This document shows positions 55,030 to 63,023 of a stretch of 64,000 bases of DNA, in pieces. Position 1 is the stretch's first letter. Every line of letters starts with the position of its first letter. Made by a program: the position numbers and the translations under genes. Source of the stretch: Dyadobacter chenwenxiniae (lineage in GTDB: Bacteria > Bacteroidota > Bacteroidia > Cytophagales > Spirosomataceae); contig NZ_CP094997.1 of the NCBI RefSeq assembly GCF_022869785.1, positions 2,480,001 through 2,544,000 of the forward strand. Reading direction: 5' to 3'. The notes beneath the pieces are model-generated. The model had not been told where the DNA came from and ran no database searches. It saw only the letters and a program-made list of their open reading frames with translations.

Positions 55030-58000
55030 ATGATTACAAATCGACTAACTCCTCTCGCGGGGTTTGGCAGACCACTTTGTGCCATGCTGATTGCAGGATC
55101 CCTCTTTTCACATCAGGTGATAGCCGCCAAAGTCCCGCCTGCTTCGCTTAAAATGGAGCTGCCCATGAAGGCAGAAAAAGTACTGAAGGGAAAAGTGCTG
55201 GACAATAATAATACAGCCTTGCCTGGTGTAAGTGTTGTTGTGAAAGGAACTTCGAGCGGAACTATCACAGATCCCGAAGGTAATTTTGAGCTAAAAGTGG
55301 AGGATCAGGCCACCACACTTGTTTTCTCATTTATTGGTTATGTTTCGCAGGAGATTGCAATTGGTAATCAGTCCAACTTCAATGTAGTACTAGCGACCGA
55401 CAGCAAGGAACTTACGGAAGTGGTCGTGGTGGGTTATGGAAGTCAGCGTAAGGCAGACGTTACCAGCTCGGTGGTTCGTGTTACGCAGGAGAACTTTGTA
55501 AAAACGCCTGCAGTGGATGCGGGTCAGCTTTTACAGGGAAAAGTAGCTGGTCTTACCATTTCAGCGCCAAGCGGTGACCCTACACAAGGCTCACAGATCC
55601 TGCTTCGGGGAAATACTACTCTGCTCGGTGCTAACTCCAATCCGTTGGTACTCATTGACGGTGTCCCGGGCGACCTCAAAACCGTAGCCCCAGAGGATAT
55701 TGAATCCATTGACGTTCTGAAAGACGGTTCTGCGGCTGCGATCTACGGAACGCGGGGTACCAATGGAGTCATCATTGTCACTACTAAAAGAGCTAGTGGA
55801 AATTACAATAGTACGGTTGAATACAACACTTCTTTCAGCACGCAAACCGTTGCCCGGAAGCTCGAACTGCTCACGGCAGCCGATTACCGCGAACATATTG
55901 CGCAGGGTATCCGGGAGCCTTCGTGGGACCTGGGCTCTGATACAGACTGGATGAAGGAAATTTCTAAAAAAGCATTAAGTCAGGTTCACAATTTGACTTT
56001 TCGAGGCGGCAGTCACCGTACCAATTATCTGGTAAACCTCAATTACCGGTATCTGGATGGTATTTTTATTAAATCAGAAAATAAAACTTTCAATGGGCGC
56101 GCCGATGTAAACCATACCATGTTGAATGACAAACTCAACATTAACCTTGGTTTTATCAATTCCTACAACAGTTATCCGACCACCGGCGACGGGGTCAGTT
56201 TCAATGGTTATACTTACCGTCAGGCAATCATTCAAAATCCTACCGCACCATTGCAAAATCCGGATGGCACCTGGTTTCAGCAAACGGGGATCTTTAATTA
56301 CGATAACCCCGTGGCTCGTTTGCGGGAAAGTGATGGGAAAAACAACTCCCAGAATACTCGGATAACGTCCAATATCAGCTATAATCCCATTGAAGACCTG
56401 AAACTTTCGGCCTTGTTTTCCTACAATCAATACAATCAAAATCGTGGCTATTCAGAAACCAAAAGCCATGTATCTGCATTGAGGGACGGGCGCAATGGCT
56501 ACGCCTCTATTGGTTCAGTGAGATCAGTAGATAAGCTTATGGAGCTAACCGCACAATATTCCAAAAACCTGAACCGTCACAAATTCTCCCTGCTGGGCGG
56601 TTATAGCTATCAGGACAACTCATTCTCAGACTCTTTTATGCAGAACTGGGATTTTCCGACCGATAAATTTTCTTACAACAATATCGGTATCGGAGATGCA
56701 TTAAAGACAGGGCTTGCACCCATTGGCAGCTCGAAAAGAGAGACGAACCTGATCGGTTTTTTTGCAAGGGCCACTTATAACTTCGACGACCGCTACCTTT
56801 TACTGGCAAGCATCAGGCATGAAGGAGCCAGTCAGCTTTATGGTGCCAAAAACCCTTGGGGAACATTCCCGGCAGTTTCGCTGGGCTGGCGCATTAGCAA
56901 CGAGGCATTTATGAAAGGGCAAACGATCTTCGAGGATCTGAAATTGAGAGCAGGTTATGGGGTTACGGGAACCCAGCCTAACAACCTGTTTCTTGGCGTG
57001 GCGATCCTAAACTATCAAAAGTTCTTTTATAGCAATGGCAAATGGGTTCAGACCCTGGTTCCCGCCCAAAATCCAAATCCAGACCTGAGATGGGAGGAAA
57101 AGCATGAGTCGAATATCGGACTTGATTTCGCTATTTTGAAAAACAGGATCAATGGTAGCGTCGATTTTTATAACAGGAAGATCAAAGGGCTTTTATATGA
57201 TTTTCAGGTGCCTAGCCCACCGAACCTTTACACATCAACGCGGGCAAATGTGGGTGTGATGGAGAACAGAGGATTGGAAGTACTGGTCAACTTTGTGCCG
57301 GTGCAGACTAAAAACTTTACCTGGAATGCGAGTGTCAATTATTCGACCAACACCAATAAACTGGTGAGCCTTTCGAACGACATTTACAAAACGACCAACG
57401 ATTTTTTCACAACAGGTGCAACCGGCGACCCGGTTCAGACTTTCACGCACATTGTGCGCATTGGCGACCAGGTGGGTGACTTTTACGGATTCAAAGTACT
57501 TGACATATCCGAAGATGGGAAATGGATTTACGAAGGCCGTGATGGCCAGCCGCAAAATTATGATGAGTTCCAGCATGCATTTGAAGACAAACGGGTGCTC
57601 GGTAATGGTCTGCCCAAATTTTATCTCAACTTCAATAATAACCTGCGTTACAAAAATTTGGACCTGGGTGTAACCATGCGCGGCGCATTCAAATACCAGA
57701 TCCTGAATTATCAGCGCATGTTCTTTGAAAGCACTGGCCTTCAACAGTATAACAACTTGAAATCGTCCTATGACAAGGTTTTTGACAAAGCAGTGCTGAG
57801 CCCGACGATGCCGCAGGAATTCAATAGTTACTACATTGAAGATGGTGATTTCTGGAAAATTGATAACATCACGATCGGTTATAACATCCCGAAGCTCAAA
57901 ACAAAACACATCAAGGCTATCCGGGTTTATGGCTCTACGCTGAACACATTCACTTTTACCAAGTACAAAGGAGTGGATCCTGAGGTAGACAGGCTGGGAC

Positions 58001-58077
58001 TTTCTCCGGGTAATGACAGTCGGGACAAGTATCCAATGACCAGGACATTCACGCTGGGATTAAACTTGTCATTGTAA
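55030..58077 (+). CDS. SusC/RagA-family TonB-linked outer-membrane receptor (second complete copy)
   Basis: A complete 1015-residue SusC protein. A signal peptide (about residues 1-33) is followed by a carboxypeptidase-like domain (VLKGKVLDNNNTALPGVSVVVKG), the VVVGYGSQRK junction, the plug with PLVLIDGVPGDL and AAAIYGTRGTNGVIIVTTK, and a barrel ending FTLGLNLSL. Its SusD partner starts 19 bp later. The pair has no adjacent glycosidase or sulfatase, so the cargo cannot be guessed; it may serve a peptide or glycan degraded by enzymes encoded elsewhere. The receptor is distinct from the GH43 PUL receptor. Confidence 0.94.
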   Translation: MITNRLTPLAGFGRPLCAMLIAGSLFSHQVIAAKVPPASLKMELPMKAEKVLKGKVLDNNNTALPGVSVVVKGTSSGTITDPEGNFELKVEDQATTLVFSFIGYVSQEIAIGNQSNFNVVLATDSKELTEVVVVGYGSQRKADVTSSVVRVTQENFVKTPAVDAGQLLQGKVAGLTISAPSGDPTQGSQILLRGNTTLLGANSNPLVLIDGVPGDLKTVAPEDIESIDVLKDGSAAAIYGTRGTNGVIIVTTKRASGNYNSTVEYNTSFSTQTVARKLELLTAADYREHIAQGIREPSWDLGSDTDWMKEISKKALSQVHNLTFRGGSHRTNYLVNLNYRYLDGIFIKSENKTFNGRADVNHTMLNDKLNINLGFINSYNSYPTTGDGVSFNGYTYRQAIIQNPTAPLQNPDGTWFQQTGIFNYDNPVARLRESDGKNNSQNTRITSNISYNPIEDLKLSALFSYNQYNQNRGYSETKSHVSALRDGRNGYASIGSVRSVDKLMELTAQYSKNLNRHKFSLLGGYSYQDNSFSDSFMQNWDFPTDKFSYNNIGIGDALKTGLAPIGSSKRETNLIGFFARATYNFDDRYLLLASIRHEGASQLYGAKNPWGTFPAVSLGWRISNEAFMKGQTIFEDLKLRAGYGVTGTQPNNLFLGVAILNYQKFFYSNGKWVQTLVPAQNPNPDLRWEEKHESNIGLDFAILKNRINGSVDFYNRKIKGLLYDFQVPSPPNLYTSTRANVGVMENRGLEVLVNFVPVQTKNFTWNASVNYSTNTNKLVSLSNDIYKTTNDFFTTGATGDPVQTFTHIVRIGDQVGDFYGFKVLDISEDGKWIYEGRDGQPQNYDEFQHAFEDKRVLGNGLPKFYLNFNNNLRYKNLDLGVTMRGAFKYQILNYQRMFFESTGLQQYNNLKSSYDKVFDKAVLSPTMPQEFNSYYIEDGDFWKIDNITIGYNIPKLKTKHIKAIRVYGSTLNTFTFTKYKGVDPEVDRLGLSPGNDSRDKYPMTRTFTLGLNLSL

Positions 58078-58096
58078 AAACTTTAACAATCTTATT

Positions 58097-59725
58097 ATGA
58101 ACAATATACACTTTGGCTTAAAAAGTAAAATTGCAGTCGTGGCCCTGTTACTGGGCAGCTCTTGTACCGATTTAAAAGATGAAAGCTTCGATCGCATTAT
58201 TGCCAATCAATTTACTCCCGCATCCGGTGATGTGGCCTCGCTTGTAGGTGCTGCTTACACCAACTGGCGCGACGTGATGCAACAATGGAACGGACTTTTC
58301 CGCACGCAGGAAATATCAGGTGACCAACTCGTTATACCCTCCCGTCCCAACGGCTGGGTTGATGGCGGCGTTTACCGCAGGATCCACGACCACAAATGGA
58401 CTGCCGACGACGAGATTGCGATAAATAACTGGAACCGGTCTTACGCAGGTATTGCCAACTGTAACCGTCTTATTTATCAGATTGAATCGGGAAGCATTCC
58501 GTTCACAGACGGTAAGGAAGCGGTGATAGCTGAGTTGAAAGTACTGCGCGCATCTTATTATTATGTGTTGTGCGACCTGTTTGGAAATGTGCCCATTATC
58601 ACCCAGTTTGATGTTCCCGCTGGTTTTATTCCAAAACAAAGCACGAGGAAAGAGGTTTTCGATTTTATTGTAAAGGACATTCTGGACAATTTGCCGCTGC
58701 TTTCAGAAAAGAACGACCCTACTACATATGGTCGTTTCAACAAGTGGGGCGCGCATACTTTGCTTGCTAAAATGTACCTCAATGCAGAAGTTTACACAGG
58801 CACGCCTGCATGGGAAAAGTGCATTGAACAATGCAACCTGGTCATCAACTCTGGTGCAGGATATGCTTTGGAAGCGACCCAGAAAGAGGTTTTTAAAACA
58901 AATAACGAATCGTCAAAAGAAATCATTTTCGCCATACCATTTGACATCAAATATGTAACTGACTGGAACGGGTTTTCTATTCACATGGAAACTTTGCAAC
59001 CAGCCAATCAGGCTACGTACAACCTGTTAAACACACCTTGGGGCGGGATTTGCGCCATTCCGCAGTTTATTGATTCTTTTGATAAGGACGATGAGCGGCT
59101 AGTAAGCAACTGGATTCAGGGCCCGCAATATTCGGCAGGAGGCACTCCTCTGAAAAGTACGTTGGGTGCATTTGCCGGAAAGCCGTTAAGCTACATTAAT
59201 CAACTGCCAGGTGTAGATCAGTCAGAAGAAGTGCATGGTTTCAGGCTAGGTAAATTTGAAATAGAAAAAGGAACAACTGTAAATCTAAGCAACGACTGGC
59301 CCTTGCTACGCTATGCCGATGTGCTGCTGATGAAGGCAGAGTCGTTACTAAGGACCGGAAAAGGCTCCGAGGCCGCAGCAATCGTGACTACTGTAAGAGC
59401 GCGCAATTTTAAGGCCAACCCTGCAAAAGCCGTTGTCACTGCTGCGGATCTGCAAAAAGGGAGCACTTACGCTTACGGGTTGAAAAACCATAATACGACC
59501 ACAAACGAAGGCGGGGCTGATATTAAATATGGACGTTTCCTGGATGAGCTTGGATGGGAATTTGCGCAGGAAGGGCGCCGTCGGCAAGATCTGATCCGTT
59601 TCGGTGTGTTCACAACAAAATCCTGGTTATCTCACGTGCCCAACGGTGCGTATCGCAGCCTGCTTCCAATCCCAAGGCCTGAACTAAATAAAAACTCAAA
59701 TTTGTCCCAGAATAATGGGTACTAA
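58097..59725 (+). CDS. SusD/RagB-family lipoprotein partner
   Basis: A 542-residue SusD-like protein. The signal ends with a lipobox (LLGSSC, Cys23) followed by TDLKDESFDRI. Core elements are EIQ-type SusD helices at VIAELKVLRASYYYVLCDLFGNVPIIT and the C-terminal signature WPLLRYADVLLMKAESLL and WEFAQEGRRRQDLIRFG, ending with the family-typical PRPELNKNSNLSQNNGY. It is cotranscribed with the upstream SusC gene and followed by a strong hairpin terminator, so the operon is exactly two genes. Confidence 0.93.
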   Translation: MNNIHFGLKSKIAVVALLLGSSCTDLKDESFDRIIANQFTPASGDVASLVGAAYTNWRDVMQQWNGLFRTQEISGDQLVIPSRPNGWVDGGVYRRIHDHKWTADDEIAINNWNRSYAGIANCNRLIYQIESGSIPFTDGKEAVIAELKVLRASYYYVLCDLFGNVPIITQFDVPAGFIPKQSTRKEVFDFIVKDILDNLPLLSEKNDPTTYGRFNKWGAHTLLAKMYLNAEVYTGTPAWEKCIEQCNLVINSGAGYALEATQKEVFKTNNESSKEIIFAIPFDIKYVTDWNGFSIHMETLQPANQATYNLLNTPWGGICAIPQFIDSFDKDDERLVSNWIQGPQYSAGGTPLKSTLGAFAGKPLSYINQLPGVDQSEEVHGFRLGKFEIEKGTTVNLSNDWPLLRYADVLLMKAESLLRTGKGSEAAAIVTTVRARNFKANPAKAVVTAADLQKGSTYAYGLKNHNTTTNEGGADIKYGRFLDELGWEFAQEGRRRQDLIRFGVFTTKSWLSHVPNGAYRSLLPIPRPELNKNSNLSQNNGY

Positions 59726-59759
59726 TTCGAGACTTTTAATGGTTTAACTTCATTATTTT

Positions 59760-59789
59760 GACCGGCAGCCTGGGCTGCCGGTCATTTTT
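59760..59789 (+). terminator. Intrinsic terminator after the SusC/SusD pair
   Basis: GACCGGCAG (59760-59768) pairs perfectly with CTGCCGGTC (59775-59783) over a CCTGGG loop, followed by ATTTTTG. It lies 35 bp after the SusD stop. The GC-rich stem and T-run are a textbook intrinsic terminator. Beyond it, 59790-60017 shows nothing recognisable. Confidence 0.88.
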
Positions 59790-60017
59790 GTGTCAGTAAA
59801 GTAGCTCAAATCCGTTAGTTGCACAAATGCCATCCAAGGACCTCAAACCGCTTACTTATCTATGCTGAACCTGAGTTTAAGATATTGTTGACCACTACCG
59901 AAATGCTCGGAGGGCATTGATACTTTTTGCCTTGCAGGCTTGACTTTATATAAACATCAACGGCTGGAATACCGGTAACCCTAAATGTTGAGACAGACAA
60001 GCGTGACTTTACAGATA

Positions 60018-60257
60018 TCATTTACGCTCACAATCACTTTGTGATTGTGCACTTTCGAATTCCCATCTGATCAAATCCATCCAGAAACCTCTATCATCCA
60101 TCTCTGAAAATTCTTCCTGCTTAAAAGTAATGGTCCAATATGACGAGTCTTGGGAATCCTTGTCCGGGACAACGATATTGAGATGGAGATTATCCGTCGT
60201 TGCGGGCATCGAAGCAACGATCTTTTTTGCTTCTTCAATGGCTTGATCTTGTGTCAT
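60018..60257 (-). CDS. Small acidic hypothetical protein
   Basis: A 79-residue protein (MTQDQAIEEAKKIVASMP...) with an N-terminal helix, a strand YWTITFKQEEF and an acidic, tryptophan-containing C-terminal half (GFWMDLIRWEFE). No domain is recognised and no signal peptide is present. It begins 7 bp after the stop of another small gene on the same strand, so the two may be a unit. Acidic small partners of this kind can be immunity proteins, but nothing specific supports that here. Confidence 0.5.
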   Translation of the reverse strand: MTQDQAIEEAKKIVASMPATTDNLHLNIVVPDKDSQDSSYWTITFKQEEFSEMDDRGFWMDLIRWEFESAQSQSDCERK

Positions 60258-60264
60258 GCTCGTC

Positions 60265-60492
60265 CTAGCTATTTAAACCTACGTCTACATTTCCCAGCAC
60301 ATGGGCGCGTTCATAGCTGCGGGTGTTGCTGGTTTTACACCAAGGTACAAAATTCATATCCTCTTCAATTTTTTTATCAACGATTTGCCTTAAAGTTGAG
60401 TTATCCTGATATTTCGACGGCCTCATATTTTGGAAACAGACACCTTTGTGGAATTTGGTAATTGGCCTTGGAGGATTGAGGCTTACGAGCAT
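60265..60492 (-). CDS. Small basic hypothetical protein
   Basis: A 75-residue open frame (MLVSLNPPRPITKFHKG...) of basic character ending YERAHVLGNVDVGLNS. No domain is recognised. It is placed directly upstream of the small acidic gene, with a 7-bp gap. A competing open segment on the opposite strand (60400-60606) has at least as protein-like a composition, so the coding status of this frame is uncertain. Confidence 0.35.
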   Translation of the reverse strand: MLVSLNPPRPITKFHKGVCFQNMRPSKYQDNSTLRQIVDKKIEEDMNFVPWCKTSNTRSYERAHVLGNVDVGLNS

Positions 60493-60606
60493 AACTCCGA
60501 CGAGTTTTTACCGATTTTTGATCTTTCATTTTGCATCACGTTGTGTAAAAATGTGGATCGCTTTTCGGAGCTACCTCACCAAACTGACCTTAAAGGCTAT
60601 GCTTAA
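60400..60606 (+). pseudogene. Open fragment lacking an ATG, possible gene remnant
   Basis: The frame is open from 60400 to a TAA at 60604-60606 and reads like a real protein end (VEFGNWPWRIEAYEHNSDE..., rich in Trp, Asp and Phe). It has no ATG; a TTG at 60430 would give 58 residues. Stops precede it, so the N-terminal part is missing or shifted. I cannot name the family. The remaining sequence to 60792 is gene-free with no clear element apart from the next gene's promoter. Confidence 0.3.
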
Positions 60607-60792
60607 AGATGGTTATCATGTTTGATCGGATGTAAGCGATGGATAAGTCTGTTCTGAGACTCGTCAAGTTCGCTTTTTAAATGACATTTAATACAGGGAT
60701 TAGTGCAAGAGTTGGTTAATTCAGGAAATTATCAGAAATAGTGATCAGGAATGACTCGCTTGAATTGGCAATTGAATCTTCGACTTTAATCA

Positions 60793-61356
60793 ATGTACGA
60801 GCAACTCAGAGCACATATAGAAAAGATTGTTGAACTTACAGATAGTGAGTTTTTGTTTGTTTCTGAGCATTTTGTTGCAAAGAAATTCAAGAAGCACCAG
60901 TTCCTTATACAGGAAGGCGAACAAGTAAAGTATCACTACTTCATCATTTCGGGGCTTTTGAAGCTTGTTTACACGGATGACACCGGAAAGCAGCACATTG
61001 TTTCTTTTGCTATGGAAGATTGGTGGGAAAGTGACTTTTATGCCTTCTATATGCAGACAACAGCGACAATGTCACTCGAATGTCTTGAAGATACCGAAGT
61101 TCTGTGCCTTTCTTTGGACGGCTATAAAGCTCTTTGTGACGGGCTGCAAAAAATGGAGCGGTTTTTCCTTGAAAAAGCAAATTTCGGTTTCCTGGGTGCG
61201 CAACGTCGCATTATATCCTGGTTAACATCCAATGCAAAAGAACGTTACGAACAGCTCCTCAAACAGTATCCGGCGCTCATTCAGCGCGTACCAAAAAGTC
61301 AACTTGCGGCTTACCTGGGCGTGTCGCGGGAAACACTGAGCCGGTTATCGCCTTGA
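60793..61356 (+). CDS. Crp/Fnr-family transcriptional regulator with CRP-like recognition helix
   Basis: A 187-residue regulator: cyclic-nucleotide-binding-like beta barrel (about residues 20-120, with FLIQEGEQVKYHYFIISGLLKLVYTDDTGKQ paraphrased as the glycine-hinged barrel strands) and a C-terminal helix-turn-helix. The recognition helix reads GVSRETLSRL, keeping the Arg, Glu and Arg spacing that E. coli CRP uses to contact TGTGA. The chain ends four residues after it. A perfect TGTGA-N6-TCACA site begins at the base after its stop codon, upstream of a RidA gene, suggesting local regulation. The effector is unknown. Confidence 0.89.
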   Translation: MYEQLRAHIEKIVELTDSEFLFVSEHFVAKKFKKHQFLIQEGEQVKYHYFIISGLLKLVYTDDTGKQHIVSFAMEDWWESDFYAFYMQTTATMSLECLEDTEVLCLSLDGYKALCDGLQKMERFFLEKANFGFLGAQRRIISWLTSNAKERYEQLLKQYPALIQRVPKSQLAAYLGVSRETLSRLSP

Positions 61357-61372
61357 TGTGATATATCTCACA
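61357..61372. promoter_or_regulatory. CRP-type operator TGTGA-N6-TCACA
   Basis: The sequence TGTGATATATCTCACA matches the CRP/Fnr consensus half-sites exactly. It lies 103 bp upstream of the RidA start. A weak -7-like AAACTTTG (61418-61425) places the site centre about 65 bp before a predicted transcription start, a distance used by class I CRP activation. The absence of a -33 TTTG fits an activator-dependent promoter (inference). Confidence 0.65.
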
Positions 61373-61474
61373 TTAAATTAGTGAGAATGATCAACGACTT
61401 CATGCAGGCCTTATTCCAAACTTTGCAGTGTAATTAACCTGTGCCACAATTGGCGCAAAATCAAATATCACTCA

Positions 61475-61864
61475 ATGGAAAAGCGCATTATTAATCCCTG
61501 GCAATGGCAAGATGCCCGCAGCTATGTACAAGCTGTTGAAGTTAAAAGTGTAGAAAGCACGCTGTATGTCTCAGGACAAACCGCCATCAATGCGGAGGGA
61601 ATTTCTAGTAACGAAGACATGAAATCCCAGTTAACCTTAGCCTTACAAAATCTAAAACAAGTCATCACCGAGGCCGGTTACGAATGCAGTGGAATTGTAC
61701 GGCTAAACATATACACTACTGCGACCGCAGAGCTTTGGCCTCATTTCAACATTTTTCAGGAGTGGGTTGCCCTGCATCAGGTTAAGACCACAGTCACTAT
61801 GTTGGAAGTCGTAAGCCTGTTCGAAACATTAAAGGTTGAACTGGAAGCCACAGTCGTGAAGTAA
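61475..61864 (+). CDS. RidA family protein (second copy)
   Basis: A 129-residue RidA/YjgF-like protein. Recognisable segments are LYVSGQTAINAEG, the QLTLALQNLKQVITEAG helix and IVRLNIYTT. The end (VTMLEVVSLFETLKVELEATVV) has Glu-Val-Val where classical deaminases have the carboxylate-binding Arg region (R-x-x-V-x-V), so it may be a non-archetypal Rid subgroup without imine deaminase activity. It is flanked upstream by a CRP-type site and downstream by a hairpin terminator, forming a one-gene unit. Confidence 0.87.
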   Translation: MEKRIINPWQWQDARSYVQAVEVKSVESTLYVSGQTAINAEGISSNEDMKSQLTLALQNLKQVITEAGYECSGIVRLNIYTTATAELWPHFNIFQEWVALHQVKTTVTMLEVVSLFETLKVELEATVVK

Positions 61865-61868
61865 AAAT

Positions 61869-61918
61869 GGAAGCCTAAAAGCGCAGCTATCCGATGGGGC
61901 TGGCTGCGCTTTACTTCC
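61869..61918 (+). terminator. Intrinsic terminator after second RidA gene
   Basis: AAAGCGCAGC (61878-61887) and GCTGCGCTTT (61903-61912) form a perfect 10-bp stem, with a further GGAAG/CTTCC pairing outside (61869-61873 with 61914-61918). It starts four bases after the stop codon region. The stem base includes TTT. The following gap to 62146 shows nothing else. Confidence 0.7.
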
Positions 61919-62146
61919 CTCAAATACCAACCTTAAAAACTGATGCGTAATCCACATTAATTCGAAGGCCTATTTTATAATAATCATTATTTCTGGCATG
62001 CAGAAGTAGCCTCAAAAAGCTTCCTCATAAGCTCTCCTATCTTTTTTCAAACCTCAGTCACAGATTTTTCTCAAAAAAATATGCTATCTCTGTCCAATCC
62101 GCAGCAGCCGATTGTCAATAGGTTTTTAATTAAAACAAATTGTTAA

Positions 62147-62599
62147 ATGGAAGCTAGAGTTAATTTTCAGGAAAAAGGACAGGGCGCATTGAAAGTGCTT
62201 TTCAGCATGGGCGGTTACCTCAAAAAATCAACAATTGGGCATCAACTACTGGAATTGGTAAACTTCCGGGTGTCACAGATCAACGGCTGCGCATATTGCC
62301 TGGATATGCACTCAAAAGATCTTCGCGCAATGGGCGAAACTGAACAGCGATTGTACGGAGTAAGTGCCTGGCGTGAAACGCCTTATTACTCCGAGCGCGA
62401 ACGCGCTGCATTTGCCTGGGCCGAAGCTGTGACGCATTGCCATGTGAGCGAAGAGGTATTTCAGGAAGTAAGCAATCATTTTACTGAGGAAGAAATGATC
62501 GACCTTACCTTTTCTGTAAATAACATTAATAACTGGAACCGGCTTAATATTGCATTTCAGACAGTCCCCGGCGACTACCGCGTCGGACAGTTCGGCTAA
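62147..62599 (+). CDS. AhpD-like carboxymuconolactone decarboxylase family protein
   Basis: A 150-residue protein with the AhpD core: Glu36 in LLELVNFRVSQINGC, Cys48 and Cys51 in CAYC, and His55, the standard proton-relay and peroxidatic arrangement. It probably reduces peroxides or acts as a thiol-disulfide partner in the cytoplasm, usually as a trimer (family knowledge). It lies 63 bp upstream of the YCII gene and the ECF sigma gene; AhpD-like genes are typical targets of such ECF factors. Confidence 0.91.
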   Translation: MEARVNFQEKGQGALKVLFSMGGYLKKSTIGHQLLELVNFRVSQINGCAYCLDMHSKDLRAMGETEQRLYGVSAWRETPYYSERERAAFAWAEAVTHCHVSEEVFQEVSNHFTEEEMIDLTFSVNNINNWNRLNIAFQTVPGDYRVGQFG

Positions 62600-62662
62600 G
62601 CCTTTTCGGTTGATAACCAGACCTTAAAAAACCACTTTTGTTAACCATTACACTTAGAAAAA

Positions 62663-63013
62663 ATGAACGACTTCGCAATAATCATACACAGAGACCTGGT
62701 CAGCAAAGACGCCAGCCCATCGCCCGAACAAATGCAGGCAGCCATCAAGCCGTTTCAAGACTGGATTGGCGGCATCGCTGCCCAAAATAAGCTGGCAGCA
62801 CCGCCCAAGCGATGGGATAGTGACGGCAGAGTGATCAAATCAAACAGCGTCACCAACGGCCCCTACGCCGAGATCAAAGAATCCGTAGGCGGCATCATCC
62901 TGATTCGCGCGGCAGACTATGACGAAGCGGTAGAAATAGCCAAAGGCTGCCCCGTGATTGAATGGGGTGCATCGGTGGAGGTTCGAATGGCGTTGCCAAC
63001 GCCTGGGAATTAA
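62663..63013 (+). CDS. YCII/DGPF-domain protein linked to ECF sigma factor
   Basis: A 116-residue YCII-related protein. The family motif DGPF reads NGPYAEIKESVGG here, at about residues 71-83, and the end IEWGASVEVRMALP is typical. DGPF-type proteins are the constant partners of ECF42 sigma factors; their biochemical role is unknown, possibly as ligand sensors. The sigma gene begins 10 bp after its stop, so the two are cotranscribed. Confidence 0.9.
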   Translation: MNDFAIIIHRDLVSKDASPSPEQMQAAIKPFQDWIGGIAAQNKLAAPPKRWDSDGRVIKSNSVTNGPYAEIKESVGGIILIRAADYDEAVEIAKGCPVIEWGASVEVRMALPTPGN

Positions 63014-63023
63014 ACCAAGTTCA

